Below, one piece after another: positions 8,376 to 16,713 of a DNA stretch of 64,000 nucleotides. The stretch's first letter is position 1, and every line of letters begins with the position of its first letter. Source of the DNA: Chersky-840 sp035604715 (GTDB lineage: Bacteria > Actinomycetota > Acidimicrobiia > Acidimicrobiales > UBA8190); NCBI GenBank assembly GCA_963731665.1, contig CAVSWP010000011.1, positions 124,001-188,000 of the forward strand, in the 5' to 3' direction. The notes under the pieces are model-generated. The model was not told the origin of the DNA, did not search any database, and worked only from the letters and a program-made list of their open reading frames with translations. A program made the position numbers and the translations under genes.

Positions 8376-9503
8376 TCAGGCGCCGACCTGGGCGATGCGC
8401 TGGCGGGTGGTGCTGTGGACGGGGTCCTTGTCGAACTTGGGCAGGACGTGGCGGCCGAAGACGTCCACGGCCTCCTCGCACAACTCGATGGGCATCGACG
8501 ACGACAGCATCCCGAAGCTCAGCTGGTCGGCGCCGGTGTCGGCGAAGCGCTGGATCGAGCGCTCCACCTCGTCGGGGCTCCCCACCGCGATGAGACCGCT
8601 CTCGATGTTCTTGTCGATCTGGTCGGGCGTCGAGGGGGGGATCACGTCGGGCCACACGGGGACGCCGGGCGGACGGGGGAAGGTGTCGAGGTAGCGGAAC
8701 ACCAGGCTGAGATGGACGTTGGAGTCGATGTCGGCGAACACCTTGCGGGCCCGGCCGCCGTCCTCGAGGCACAGCATCTGGGTGGTGATCATCACGTTGT
8801 TGTTGACGTACCCCCCCACGGGCTCGGCGTTCTCGATCTCCTTCTTGTACTTCTCGATGAGCGGGGCGAAGCCCTCGGGCTTGCCGAAGGCGAAGCACAG
8901 CACACCCAGGCCCTGGCGGGCGGCCAGCTCGAAGGTGCCGGGGCTGCCCGCCGCCACCCACAACGGGGGGTGGGGGTCGGTGTAGGGCTTGGGCAGGACG
9001 TTGCGCGTGGGCATGGAGAAGAACTTGCCGTCGTAGGAGTAGTCCTCCTCCTTCCACATGCGGACGATCTCGGGGAGCGTCTCGGCCACCATCTCCCGGG
9101 TGAGCTCCTGGTCGTCGATCCCGAAGCCCTTCTGCTCGGTGGTGGACGATCCCCGGCCGGTGCCGAACTCGAAACGGCCCTCGGACAGGTGGTCGAGCAT
9201 GGCCACCCGCTCGGCCACGCGGGCGGGGTGGTTGGCGGGCGGGGTGAGGTTGAAGATCCCCGACCCCAGGTGGATGTTCTTGGTCTGGGCGGCCGAGAAG
9301 GCCATGAAGGACTCGTTGGCCGAGAGGTGGGAGTAGTCGGTGAGGAAGTGGTGCTCGGAGGACCAGGAGTACTTGAAGCCGGCGGCGTCGGCCGCCCGGA
9401 TGTAGGCGAGCTCGTCCATGATGCGGTCGTGCTCCGCCGACGCACCGTGCGCCTGGCGATACTGGGGCAGGAGGCTGACCGCGTTGAAGATCCCGAATTC
9501 CAT
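8376..9503 (-). CDS. Luciferase-like (LLM) flavin/F420-dependent oxidoreductase
   Basis: The 375-aa TIM-barrel oxidoreductase of the bacterial luciferase family starts at ATG 9503 behind a GAGAGGAG site; upstream codons in the frame look non-coding. Typical segments are SSEHHFLTDYS near residue 49, GTGRGSS in the phosphate-binding region and LWVAAGSPGTFELAARQG. Such enzymes oxidise or monooxygenate alcohols, ketones or CoA esters using FMN or F420. A perfect KstR-type operator lies 49 bases upstream, and the divergent gene is a FadD17-like ligase, so a role in sterol catabolism is likely though the reaction is unknown. Confidence 0.82.
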   Translation of the reverse strand: MEFGIFNAVSLLPQYRQAHGASAEHDRIMDELAYIRAADAAGFKYSWSSEHHFLTDYSHLSANESFMAFSAAQTKNIHLGSGIFNLTPPANHPARVAERVAMLDHLSEGRFEFGTGRGSSTTEQKGFGIDDQELTREMVAETLPEIVRMWKEEDYSYDGKFFSMPTRNVLPKPYTDPHPPLWVAAGSPGTFELAARQGLGVLCFAFGKPEGFAPLIEKYKKEIENAEPVGGYVNNNVMITTQMLCLEDGGRARKVFADIDSNVHLSLVFRYLDTFPRPPGVPVWPDVIPPSTPDQIDKNIESGLIAVGSPDEVERSIQRFADTGADQLSFGMLSSSMPIELCEEAVDVFGRHVLPKFDKDPVHSTTRQRIAQVGA

Positions 9504-9527
9504 GGCGAAGGCTCCTCTCTCGGCCGG

Positions 9528-9556
9528 ACCGTACCATCTTGCCATCGAAAATGCAA
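9528..9556 (-). promoter_or_regulatory. Sigma-70-like promoter of the LLM gene
   Basis: On the minus strand TTGCAT (9556-9551) and TACGGT (9533-9528) are separated by exactly 17 bases, 24 bases before the ATG. The KstR-type operator covers the -35 element, a layout consistent with repression. Confidence 0.45.
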
Positions 9557-9565
9557 CGTGTTCCA
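9552..9565. promoter_or_regulatory. KstR-type operator between LLM gene and fadD17-like gene
   Basis: TGCAACGTGTTCCA matches TNNAACNNGTTNNA at all eight defined positions. It lies in the 149-bp divergent intergenic region and could control both genes. Confidence 0.75.
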
Positions 9566-9652
9566 ATATTGAGGGCGGGCCGAAAACCCGGACCGCAGGG
9601 GTCCTGACCAGGGCCTCGTGACCCAAGACCCCGACCGAGGACGGCCCCGACC

Positions 9653-11317
9653 ATGGACACCATCGCCGAATTGCTGCTGGCCCGGGCGGGCGACGGCCGC
9701 CCCGGGCTGGTGGCCGGCGACGAGGAGCTCTCCTGGGCCCAGGTCGTGGCCGGAGCCGGGGTGCGACGGGCGGTGCTGGCCGAGCGGCGGCTCCCCGGGC
9801 CCTTCCACGTGGCCACCCTGCTCGACAACGTCCCCGAGCACGTGCTGTGGCTGGGGGCGGCCGCGCTGGCGGGGGCGGTGGTGGTGGGCGGCAACCCCAC
9901 CCACCGGGGGGCCGACCTGGCCCGGGACCTGGCCCACACGCAATGCCAGCTGGTCGTCACCGACCGAGCCCATCTCCCGCTCGTCGAGGGGCTCGACCTG
10001 GGGGCGGGCATCGGCACGGTGGGCGCCTCCAGTCCCCGGGTGGTGGTGGTGGACGACCCCTCGTACCACGAGGCCCTCGACGCGCACGCCGACGCGCCGT
10101 TGCCGGCGGGCGACGCCACCGGGGTGGCGGAGGAGACCCTCGGCTACCTGATCTTCACCTCGGGCACCTCGGGTGCGCCCAAGGCGTGTCGCTGCACCCA
10201 CGGACGCCTGGCCCGCATCGGGATCATCGTGGCCCAGATGTTCGGGCTGTCGGGCCAAGACGTCTGCTACGTGTCGATGCCCCTGTTCCACTCGAACGCG
10301 CTGATGGCCGGCTTCGCACCGGCGCTCGCCGCCGGGGCCACCGTGGCGCTGCCTACCGGGGGGCGGTTCTCGGCGTCGGGGTTCCTTCCCGACGTCCGGC
10401 GCCACGGCGTCACGTACTTCCACTACGTGGGCAAGCCGCTGTCGTACATCCTGGCCACCCCCGATCGACCGGACGACGCCCAGAACACACTGGTGCGGGT
10501 GTTCGGCAACGAGGGGGCCGAGGCCGACGTGATCCGCTTCGGAGAGCGCTTCGGCTGCGTGGTGGTCGACAGCTACGGATCGACCGAGGGCGGCGCCACC
10601 GTGCAGCGCACACCCGACACGCCACGCGGCGCGCTGGGCCGGGGACCCGAGGGCACCATGGTCGTCGATCCCGAGACCGGGCGCGAGTGCCCCGAAGCGC
10701 GCTTCGACGAGCACGGGCGCATCCTCAACTCCGACGAGGCCATCGGCGAGCTGGTGTCGATGGGCGGCGGCGCCGGGTTCGAAGGGTACTGGCACAACGA
10801 CGATGCCGAACGGGCCCGCGTGCGCAACGGGTGGTACTGGACCGGCGACCTCGCCTATCGCGACGCCGCGGGGTTCTTCTACTTCGCGGGACGCGCCGAC
10901 GACTGGCTGCGGGTGGACGGGGAGAACTTCGCCGCCGGACCGGTGGCGCGCATCTTGGAGCGCCACTCCGATGTGGTGCTCGCCGCGGTGTACGCCGTGC
11001 CCGACCCGGCCGTGGGAGACCAGGTGATGGCGGCGCTGCAGCTGCACCCCGGCGCGCCGTTCGACGCCCAGGACTTCGCCGCCTTCCTCGCCGCCCAGAG
11101 CGACCTGGGGACGAAATGGGCTCCTCGCTTCGTGCGGGTGTGCCCCGAGCTGCCCATCACCGCCACGTCCAAGGTGCTGGTGCGCACGTTGCGGGCCCAA
11201 CGCTGGAACTGTGCCGACCCGGTGTGGTGGCGCCCCGGCCGGGGCGACGACGCCGGGTACCAGCTGCTAGGCGACGCCGACATCGAGGACCTCGAGGAGT
11301 CGGTGGCGGCGCGCTGA
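9653..11317 (+). CDS. fadD17: FadD17-like acyl-CoA synthetase
   Basis: This 554-aa AMP-forming ligase has the P-loop FTSGTSGAPKA near residue 168, YGSTEGGATVQR as the adenylate motif and WTGDLAYRDAAGFFYFAGR before the hinge. The short N terminus (MDTIAELLLARA) and the NPTHRGADLARDLAHT block recall mycobacterial FadD17, a KstR-regulon ligase that activates shortened cholesterol side chains. The upstream region contains a perfect KstR-type site. No ribosome binding site is obvious before ATG 9653. The orthology call is from remembered family features and context, so the specific substrate (C24 versus C22 acid) remains uncertain. Confidence 0.75.
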   Translation: MDTIAELLLARAGDGRPGLVAGDEELSWAQVVAGAGVRRAVLAERRLPGPFHVATLLDNVPEHVLWLGAAALAGAVVVGGNPTHRGADLARDLAHTQCQLVVTDRAHLPLVEGLDLGAGIGTVGASSPRVVVVDDPSYHEALDAHADAPLPAGDATGVAEETLGYLIFTSGTSGAPKACRCTHGRLARIGIIVAQMFGLSGQDVCYVSMPLFHSNALMAGFAPALAAGATVALPTGGRFSASGFLPDVRRHGVTYFHYVGKPLSYILATPDRPDDAQNTLVRVFGNEGAEADVIRFGERFGCVVVDSYGSTEGGATVQRTPDTPRGALGRGPEGTMVVDPETGRECPEARFDEHGRILNSDEAIGELVSMGGGAGFEGYWHNDDAERARVRNGWYWTGDLAYRDAAGFFYFAGRADDWLRVDGENFAAGPVARILERHSDVVLAAVYAVPDPAVGDQVMAALQLHPGAPFDAQDFAAFLAAQSDLGTKWAPRFVRVCPELPITATSKVLVRTLRAQRWNCADPVWWRPGRGDDAGYQLLGDADIEDLEESVAAR

Positions 11318-11330
11318 CCATGGCGCCGCC
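11305..11330 (+). terminator. GC-rich hairpin at convergent gene ends
   Basis: GGCGGCGC (11305-11312) and GCGCCGCC (11323-11330) form a perfect 8-bp stem with a 10-base loop that includes the stop of the FadD17-like gene. There is no T-tract, as is common in high-GC actinobacteria. Confidence 0.5.
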
Positions 11331-11350
11331 CGTGCCGCTGTGGGGCGCGC

Positions 11351-12550
11351 TCAGCGGCGGTCGACGCCGAGCACGAGCCCGCTGGTGGGGACGCCCGTGC
11401 CGGCCGTCACGACGACGTGCTCGGTCCCCTCGACCTGGTTCACCGCCGTGCCCCTCACCTGGCGCACGCCTTCGGCGATGCCGTTCATGCCGTGGATGTA
11501 GGCCTCGCCCAACTGCCCGCCGTGGGTGTTGGTGGGCAGCTTGCCCCCGGGCCCGATGTGGCCGTCGCGCAGGAACTCCTTGGCCTCGCCCCACTCGCAG
11601 AACCCGAGCTCCTCGAGCTGGTAGAGCACGAACGGGGTGAAGTGGTCGTAGAGCACGGCGCACTGCATGTCGTCGGGGCCGAGCCCTGAGGTCTCCCACA
11701 GCTGGCGCGCCACCACCCCCATCTCGGGAAGCCGGGTCATGTCGTCGCGGTAGTACGACGTCATCATGTCCTGCTGGGCCCCGGACCCTTGGGCGGCGGC
11801 CTCGATCACGGCCGGGGCGTGGCCGCCGTCGCGGGCGCGCTCGAGGCTGGTGACGACGATGGCCTGGCCGCCGTCGGATTCCTGGCAGCAGTCGAGCAGG
11901 CGCAGGGGCTCGACGATCCAGCGCGACGCCTGGTGGTCCTCCAAGGTGATGGGCTTGCCGTAGAACCACGCCGCGGGGTTGGTGGCGGCGAAGGCCCGGT
12001 CGGCCACGGCCACGCGGCCGAAGTCCTCGGTGGTGGCGCCCGTGGCGTGCAGGTAGCGCTGGGCGAACATGGCCACCCACGACGCCGGGGTGAGCAGGCC
12101 CTGGGGCGCATACCACGAGAAGTGGGCGTTCTCGGCGTTGGCCACCGGGGCGCGGCCCTGGACGCCGGTCCCGAAGCGGTGCCCGGAGCGCTCGTTGAAG
12201 GCCCGGTAGCACACCACCACGTCGGCCACGCCGCTGGCCACGGCCATGGCGGCCTGGTGCACGGTGGCGCACGCCGCCCCCCCGCCGTAGTGGATGCGGC
12301 TGAAGAACGTGAGGTCCCCCATGCCCAGGGTGCGGGCCACCTCGATCTCGGGGTTGGTGTCCGCCGCGAAGGTGACGAGGCCGTCGACGTCGGAGGGCGT
12401 CAGGCCGGCGTCGGCGAGGGCGGCGGCCACGGCTTCGGTGGCCAGGCGTAGCTCGCTGCGGCCCGAGTCCTTGGAGAATTCCGTGGCACCGATGCCGCTG
12501 ATGGCGGTGGTGCCCGCGAAGCTGTGGCGACGGGGGGGCCTGGCGCTCAC
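11351..12550 (-). CDS. ltp2: Ltp2-like steroid side-chain retro-aldolase (thiolase superfamily)
   Basis: The 399-aa protein has the SCP-x/thiolase fold: DVDGLVTFAADTN, GGGAACATVHQAA and a C-terminal LPTNTHGGQLGEAYIHGMNG block. It lacks a canonical thiolase Cys triad, as lipid-transfer-type Ltp proteins do. In Mycobacterium and Thermomonospora, Ltp2 pairs with the DUF35 domain of ChsH2 to cleave the last three carbons of the cholesterol side chain as propionyl-CoA. Here it is the last gene of an operon that includes that partner. GTG 12550 is chosen because it lies ten bases after the ChsH1 stop behind a TGAGG site; the frame stays open into the upstream gene but the extra residues are not conserved-looking. 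Confidence 0.85.
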   Translation of the reverse strand: MSARPPRRHSFAGTTAISGIGATEFSKDSGRSELRLATEAVAAALADAGLTPSDVDGLVTFAADTNPEIEVARTLGMGDLTFFSRIHYGGGAACATVHQAAMAVASGVADVVVCYRAFNERSGHRFGTGVQGRAPVANAENAHFSWYAPQGLLTPASWVAMFAQRYLHATGATTEDFGRVAVADRAFAATNPAAWFYGKPITLEDHQASRWIVEPLRLLDCCQESDGGQAIVVTSLERARDGGHAPAVIEAAAQGSGAQQDMMTSYYRDDMTRLPEMGVVARQLWETSGLGPDDMQCAVLYDHFTPFVLYQLEELGFCEWGEAKEFLRDGHIGPGGKLPTNTHGGQLGEAYIHGMNGIAEGVRQVRGTAVNQVEGTEHVVVTAGTGVPTSGLVLGVDRR

Positions 12551-12560
12551 GACACGAGCC

Positions 12561-13025
12561 TCATGAGGTGCCCGCACCGTCGATGGGGAGCGACAGGCGG
12601 ACGGTGCCGGTGACGTGGTCACCGCGGCTGTTGGCGCCGCGCACCTTGACCTCCACCACGCCGCGCCCGTCGGCGCGCCCGGCCGGGTCCTCGGTGGCGC
12701 TCACCGTCCCCGTGAGGGTCATGGTGTCGCCGGGGTGGTTGGGGGCCCCCAGGCGGATCGACACCGACTCGATGCGCGCCCCGGGCCCGGCCCAGTCGGT
12801 GACGAAGCGGCCCACGAAGCCGTTGGTGCTCAGGATGTTCATGAAGATGTCCGGCGACCCGCGCTCCACCGCCAGTCCGGGATCGTGATGGACGTCCTGG
12901 TAGTCGCGAGAGGCGATGGCGGTGGCCACGATGAGGGTGCGGTCGAGGGGGAGGACGAGCTCGGGCAGGGCGTCGCCCACGGCGGTGTCCCCGAAGCGCA
13001 GGGTGTCGGCGCGCACCGCGCTCAC
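12561..13025 (-). CDS. chsH1: MaoC-like enoyl-CoA hydratase subunit ChsH1
   Basis: This 154-aa single hotdog domain has Asp41 and His46 in SRDYQDVHHD, fitting the D-x4-H hydratase dyad of ChsH1. ChsH1 works with ChsH2 as a heteromeric hydratase acting on the three-carbon side-chain enoyl-CoA of cholesterol. Its GTG start overlaps the TGA of the upstream dehydrogenase. The rest of the domain (NHPGDTMTLTGTV, VEVKVRGANSRGD) is normal for the family. Its place directly before ltp2 and after the dehydrogenase and ChsH2 genes is the same neighbourhood as in the igr operon of Mycobacterium. Confidence 0.83.
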   Translation of the reverse strand: MSAVRADTLRFGDTAVGDALPELVLPLDRTLIVATAIASRDYQDVHHDPGLAVERGSPDIFMNILSTNGFVGRFVTDWAGPGARIESVSIRLGAPNHPGDTMTLTGTVSATEDPAGRADGRGVVEVKVRGANSRGDHVTGTVRLSLPIDGAGTS

Positions 13026-14191
13026 GGGCTCGGCACCGGCGTGCGGCCCGACGAGGCGGCTCGGAACTGGGTGGCCAAAAGGGCCCCCAGACGAGCGAGC
13101 TCGGCGCTCGGGCCCTGGAGCATGAGCTCGATCTGCTTGCCCCACAAGAAGTAGCGGTGGATGGGATAGGAGATGTCGGCCCCGAGGCCCCCGTGGAGGT
13201 GCTGGGTGGCGTGCACCACGCGCTGGCCGGCCTCGGACGCCCACCAGTGGGCGATGGCCACGGCCTCGGTGGCGGGCAGCCCGGCGTCGAGGCGCCACGC
13301 CGCCTGCCACGTGGTGACCCGGATGGCCTCGGTGTCGATGTAGGCATCGGCGGCGCGCAGCATGGTGCCCTGGAACGACGACAAGGGGCGGCCGAACTGG
13401 TGGCGTTGGTTCAAGTAGGCGGCGGCGCGCCGCACGGCCTCCTCGGTCACCCCCAGCTGGATGGCGCACAACCCCGTGCGGGCCCGGTCGAGCATCCACG
13501 CCACCGCGCCGGCACCGTGCTCGGGGCCGGCCACCACGTCGGCGGGGCCCACGGGGGCGCCGACGAGATGGACATGGGGATGGACCTGGTGGTCGGTGGT
13601 GGTGGCCCGCTCCAGCGCGGCGCCCGGGCCGGTGGGGTCGACCAGGGCCACGATGGCGGTGCCGGTCCCGTCACCGTCGACGGCCGCGGGAACGAGGACC
13701 CGGGCCGCCAGATGGGCCTGGGGGACGGCGAAGGCCGTCCCGTGCAGCCGCCAACCCTCCCCGTCGCGCCGGGCGCGCACCGTCGGGGTGTTGCGGGCGC
13801 TGGTGGCCACCGCGCTCAGCGCCCCCGACAGCCGGTGCTCGCCCGCCACCACCCCGGGAAGCCAGCGGGCCTGCATCTCCGGCGGGGCGAAGTGGGCCAT
13901 GGGCAGGGCACCGAGCACGGTGGTGGCCCACAGCGGCACGGGCGCCACCGCCCGCCCCTGCTGCTCGAGGACGAGGCACAGCTCGGTGAGGCCGAGGCCC
14001 GAGCCACCGTGCTCTTCGGGGACGGCGATCCCCACCAGGTTGGCCTTGGCCAGCTCGGCCCACAGGACGGCGTCGAAGCGGTCGGGCGTGTCCTCGACCT
14101 CGGCCACCCGGGGGGCGCTCGCCATGCCCTGGAAGATGGCCGCCGCGGTCTCCGAGACGGCGCGCTGCTCCTCGGTGAATTCGAAGTCCAT
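13022..14191 (-). CDS. chsE1: Acyl-CoA dehydrogenase subunit ChsE1 (FadE28-like)
   Basis: The 389-aa acyl-CoA dehydrogenase-fold protein begins MDFEFTEEQ and contains FGRPLSSFQG and the C-terminal HLHGGLGADISYPIHRYF block, both shared with FadE28-type subunits. The region where a catalytic Glu would sit reads DRARTGLCA, so no base is apparent. This is as expected for the non-catalytic half of the alpha2beta2 ChsE1-ChsE2 enzyme that desaturates the propanoyl side chain of cholesterol intermediates. Its ATG overlaps the TGA of chsH2 (TGATG), indicating coupling. It might equally be called FadE27- or FadE33-like by sequence alone; the operon position favours ChsE1. Confidence 0.82.
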   Translation of the reverse strand: MDFEFTEEQRAVSETAAAIFQGMASAPRVAEVEDTPDRFDAVLWAELAKANLVGIAVPEEHGGSGLGLTELCLVLEQQGRAVAPVPLWATTVLGALPMAHFAPPEMQARWLPGVVAGEHRLSGALSAVATSARNTPTVRARRDGEGWRLHGTAFAVPQAHLAARVLVPAAVDGDGTGTAIVALVDPTGPGAALERATTTDHQVHPHVHLVGAPVGPADVVAGPEHGAGAVAWMLDRARTGLCAIQLGVTEEAVRRAAAYLNQRHQFGRPLSSFQGTMLRAADAYIDTEAIRVTTWQAAWRLDAGLPATEAVAIAHWWASEAGQRVVHATQHLHGGLGADISYPIHRYFLWGKQIELMLQGPSAELARLGALLATQFRAASSGRTPVPSP

Positions 14192-15228
14192 CACGCCGTC
14201 CTGTGCGCTCCGGCGCCCTCGAGGACACCGGCGGGCGCCGGCCGGAACATGGGGATCGTCAACTCGTCGTCGACGGCCACCATCTCGACCACCACGGGCA
14301 TGCCGATGCGCACCTCGGCGGGATCGACACCGATGAGGTCGGCCACCAGGCGCGTGCCCTCCTCGAGCTCCACCACGGCGATGGCCAGGGGGTAGTCGAA
14401 CCCGGGGACCTGGGGGTGGTGCACCACGACGTAGCTGAACACGGTCCCCCGCCCGCTGGCGGTGACGGTGTCCCAGTCGAACGAGCCGCACCACGCGCAG
14501 GCGGGGCGCGGAGGATGGCGCAGCCGGCCGCACCCGGCGCAGCGCTGGATGAGCAAGGCGCCCTGGCGGGCGCCTTCGAAGAAGAAGGCGATGTCGTGAG
14601 TGATGGCCGGGCGAGGTCGCGCCACGGCGTCGGTCGTGGGCCGCGCCGCCTGGGGCCGGAAGCGCAGCATGCGGAAGCGCATGGTGGCCACCAGCTCGCC
14701 GTGCTGGTCGGTGTACTCGAGGCGGGTGGTCACGAAGTGCCCGTCACCGAGGGCGGTGTGCTTCTCCGGTGACACCGACTCGATGACCGAGTGCACCGCC
14801 AGGCGGTCGCCGAGGACCACGTCGCGGACGTACTCCTGCTCGCAGTTGGTGGCCACCACCGACGTGAACCCGGCCTCGTCGAGCACCTTGAAGAGCTGCT
14901 CTTGGGCCGAGACGGCGCCCGACGCGTCCTTGGGCGCCTGCCAGGCACCGCCGGGCTGCGAGCGGTAGCCGCGCATTATCCAGGCCTGGAGCATGGTGGG
15001 CGGGGCGATGACACCGGGAAACCCGTTGGCGCGGGCCACGGCGTCGTCGACGTAGACGGGGTTGTCGTCGCCGGTGGCGTCGACCCAGTGCCGGATCATG
15101 GCCTGGTTGACCTCGTCGCGGGCTTCCATGGGGGGACCGCTGTCCATGCCTTCGAAGGCGCGCAACCGTTCCAACAACGCCGATGCGTCGGCTGGCGCGG
15201 GGCTCGTCGTCGGGTTGTCGGGCGTCAT
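14191..15228 (-). CDS. chsH2: MaoC-DUF35 fusion hydratase subunit ChsH2
   Basis: The 345-aa protein joins a MaoC-like hotdog domain (about residues 35-190, with NPVYVDDAVARANGFPGVIAPP) to a C-terminal DUF35 domain. The DUF35 zinc ribbon is Cys230, Cys233, Cys244 and Cys247, followed by an OB fold. This exact fusion defines ChsH2. The MaoC half pairs with ChsH1 to hydrate the enoyl-CoA, and the DUF35 half activates Ltp2 for the retro-aldol step. It starts four bases after the upstream dehydrogenase gene and overlaps the next by one base. Confidence 0.88.
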   Translation of the reverse strand: MTPDNPTTSPAPADASALLERLRAFEGMDSGPPMEARDEVNQAMIRHWVDATGDDNPVYVDDAVARANGFPGVIAPPTMLQAWIMRGYRSQPGGAWQAPKDASGAVSAQEQLFKVLDEAGFTSVVATNCEQEYVRDVVLGDRLAVHSVIESVSPEKHTALGDGHFVTTRLEYTDQHGELVATMRFRMLRFRPQAARPTTDAVARPRPAITHDIAFFFEGARQGALLIQRCAGCGRLRHPPRPACAWCGSFDWDTVTASGRGTVFSYVVVHHPQVPGFDYPLAIAVVELEEGTRLVADLIGVDPAEVRIGMPVVVEMVAVDDELTIPMFRPAPAGVLEGAGAHRTA

Positions 15229-15232
15229 GGCC

Positions 15233-16411
15233 TCACCGGGCCGCCCGGGTCATGCCGAGCCCGGCCATGGCCACGATCTCGCGCTGGACCTCGTTGACGC
15301 CGCCCCCGAAGGTGTTGATCTGGGCGTGCCGGGCGGTGCGCTCCAGCCGACCCTGGAGCACGGCGCCGGGGGACTCGGGGGAGAGATAGCCCGCCGCGCC
15401 GACGATCCCCAGCAGGCGGCGGTAGATGTCCATGCTGCGCTCCACCCCGAAGATCTTGACCGTCGAGGAGTCCGCCGGGCTGATCGTGTCGGCCGACAAC
15501 GCCGCCGCCATTCGCCAATTGAGCAGGTACATGGCCTCGAGCTCGGCCCGGCACCGGGCCAGGTCCGACTGCACCCAGCCGAGATCGAGCACGGGGGCGC
15601 CGTCGGGGGTATCCGTGCACGCCGCCCAGGCGGCGACCTCCTCGTAGAGCTGGGAGGCGAACCCGCTCCAGGCCGCCAGGCCGACGCGCTCGTGGTTGAG
15701 CTGGGTGGTGATCATGCGCCAGCCCTCGTTCTCGGGGCCCACCCGCTGCGCCACCGGGACGCGCACGTCGCTGTAGTAGGTCGCCGTGGTCCTGGCGCCG
15801 GCCACGGTGACGATGGGGCTCCACGAGAACCCCGGTGAGTCGGTCGACATGCACAGGATCGAGATGCCCTTGTGCTTGGCGGCCTCGGGATCGGTGCGCA
15901 CCGCCAACCACACGTAGTCGGCCATGTCGGCACCGCTGGTGAACACTTTGGCCCCGTTGACGACGTACTCGTCGCCGTCGCGCACGGCCCGGGTGCGCAA
16001 CGAGGCCAGGTCGGTGCCCGCCTCGGGCTCGGTGTAGCCGATGGCGAAGTTGACCTCGCCGGCCAGGATGGCGGGGAGGAAGAACGACTTCTGCTCCTCG
16101 CTGCCGAAGCGCATGATCGTCGGGCCCACCGTGTTCACCGTCACGAACGGGAAGGGCGCCCCCGCCCGGCGGGTCTCGTCGAAGAAGATGAACTGGTCGG
16201 TGGCGGGACGGCCCTGGCCGCCGTACTCCTGGGGCCACCCGATGCCGAGCCAGCCGTCCTTGCCGATGCGGCCCACGACCTGGCGCCACAGCTCGCCGCC
16301 CTCACCGACCTCGCCGATGCCCCGGCGCACCTCGTCGGTGAGCAGCTCCGCGTAGTAGGCGCGCAGCTCGGCGCGCAGGGCCAGCTGTTGGGGGGACTCC
16401 TCTAGGAACAT
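15233..16411 (-). CDS. chsE2: Acyl-CoA dehydrogenase subunit ChsE2 (FadE29-like)
   Basis: The 392-aa subunit closely resembles FadE29: GWLGIGWPQEYGGQG near residue 53, FAIGYTEPEAGTDLASLRT at 122-140 and TTQLNHERV at 235-243. Glu241 in the last motif is at the position of the catalytic base of this subunit type. The C terminus carries TFGGGVNEVQREI-type residues. It is the first gene of the five-gene minus-strand operon, with the FadE28-like partner two genes down. A perfect KstR-type operator lies 65 bases upstream and a CYP125-like gene is divergent. Confidence 0.87.
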   Translation of the reverse strand: MFLEESPQQLALRAELRAYYAELLTDEVRRGIGEVGEGGELWRQVVGRIGKDGWLGIGWPQEYGGQGRPATDQFIFFDETRRAGAPFPFVTVNTVGPTIMRFGSEEQKSFFLPAILAGEVNFAIGYTEPEAGTDLASLRTRAVRDGDEYVVNGAKVFTSGADMADYVWLAVRTDPEAAKHKGISILCMSTDSPGFSWSPIVTVAGARTTATYYSDVRVPVAQRVGPENEGWRMITTQLNHERVGLAAWSGFASQLYEEVAAWAACTDTPDGAPVLDLGWVQSDLARCRAELEAMYLLNWRMAAALSADTISPADSSTVKIFGVERSMDIYRRLLGIVGAAGYLSPESPGAVLQGRLERTARHAQINTFGGGVNEVQREIVAMAGLGMTRAAR

Positions 16412-16476
16412 GGTCCGAAGAACATGGCACCGTCCGTCTACCGGTCCGGGCCGGCGTGCCCCGGTCCCGGCCTAGC

Positions 16477-16490
16477 TGTAACTCGTTCTA
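16477..16490. promoter_or_regulatory. KstR-type operator upstream of the chsE2 operon
   Basis: TGTAACTCGTTCTA matches TNNAACNNGTTNNA at every defined position. It lies 65 bases before the chsE2 start codon. Confidence 0.78.
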
Positions 16491-16567
16491 GTTTCGTCAC
16501 GGTACCAGCCGCGCCGCCGGGCACGACAATCCGGGCACCCGTGTTGGCCCCGCCGGGCCCGCCGGTG

Positions 16568-16596
16568 TTGGCCCCGGTCGGGGGGCGGCGTATCAT
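16568..16596 (+). promoter_or_regulatory. Sigma-70-like promoter of the P450 gene
   Basis: TTGGCC (16568-16573) and TATCAT (16591-16596) are separated by 17 bases. The second KstR-type operator begins four bases after the -10 element, over the expected transcription start. Confidence 0.5.
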
Positions 16597-16599
16597 GAC

Positions 16600-16613
16600 T
16601 GGAACACGTTCTG
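16600..16613. promoter_or_regulatory. KstR-type operator upstream of the P450 gene
   Basis: TGGAACACGTTCTG matches the KstR consensus except for the final A; the inner GAACACGTTC is nearly palindromic. It lies just downstream of the predicted -10 element. Confidence 0.68.
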
Positions 16614-16713
16614 AAAACGCGGGTGACCCCGGCGGCGGGCCAGGGACCATGACCGCAGGGGCCCCGGGCACCCGGGGCCCGGACGCCGCCGACGCACCCA
16701 GGGAGGACCCGCC

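Larger units (their letters stand above)
16412..16713. other. 302-bp divergent regulatory region of the igr-like operon and P450 gene
   Basis: No gene was found here. The stretch holds two KstR-type operators (16477-16490 and 16600-16613) and a sigma-70-like promoter for the P450 gene. It separates the two divergent sterol transcription units. Confidence 0.75.
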
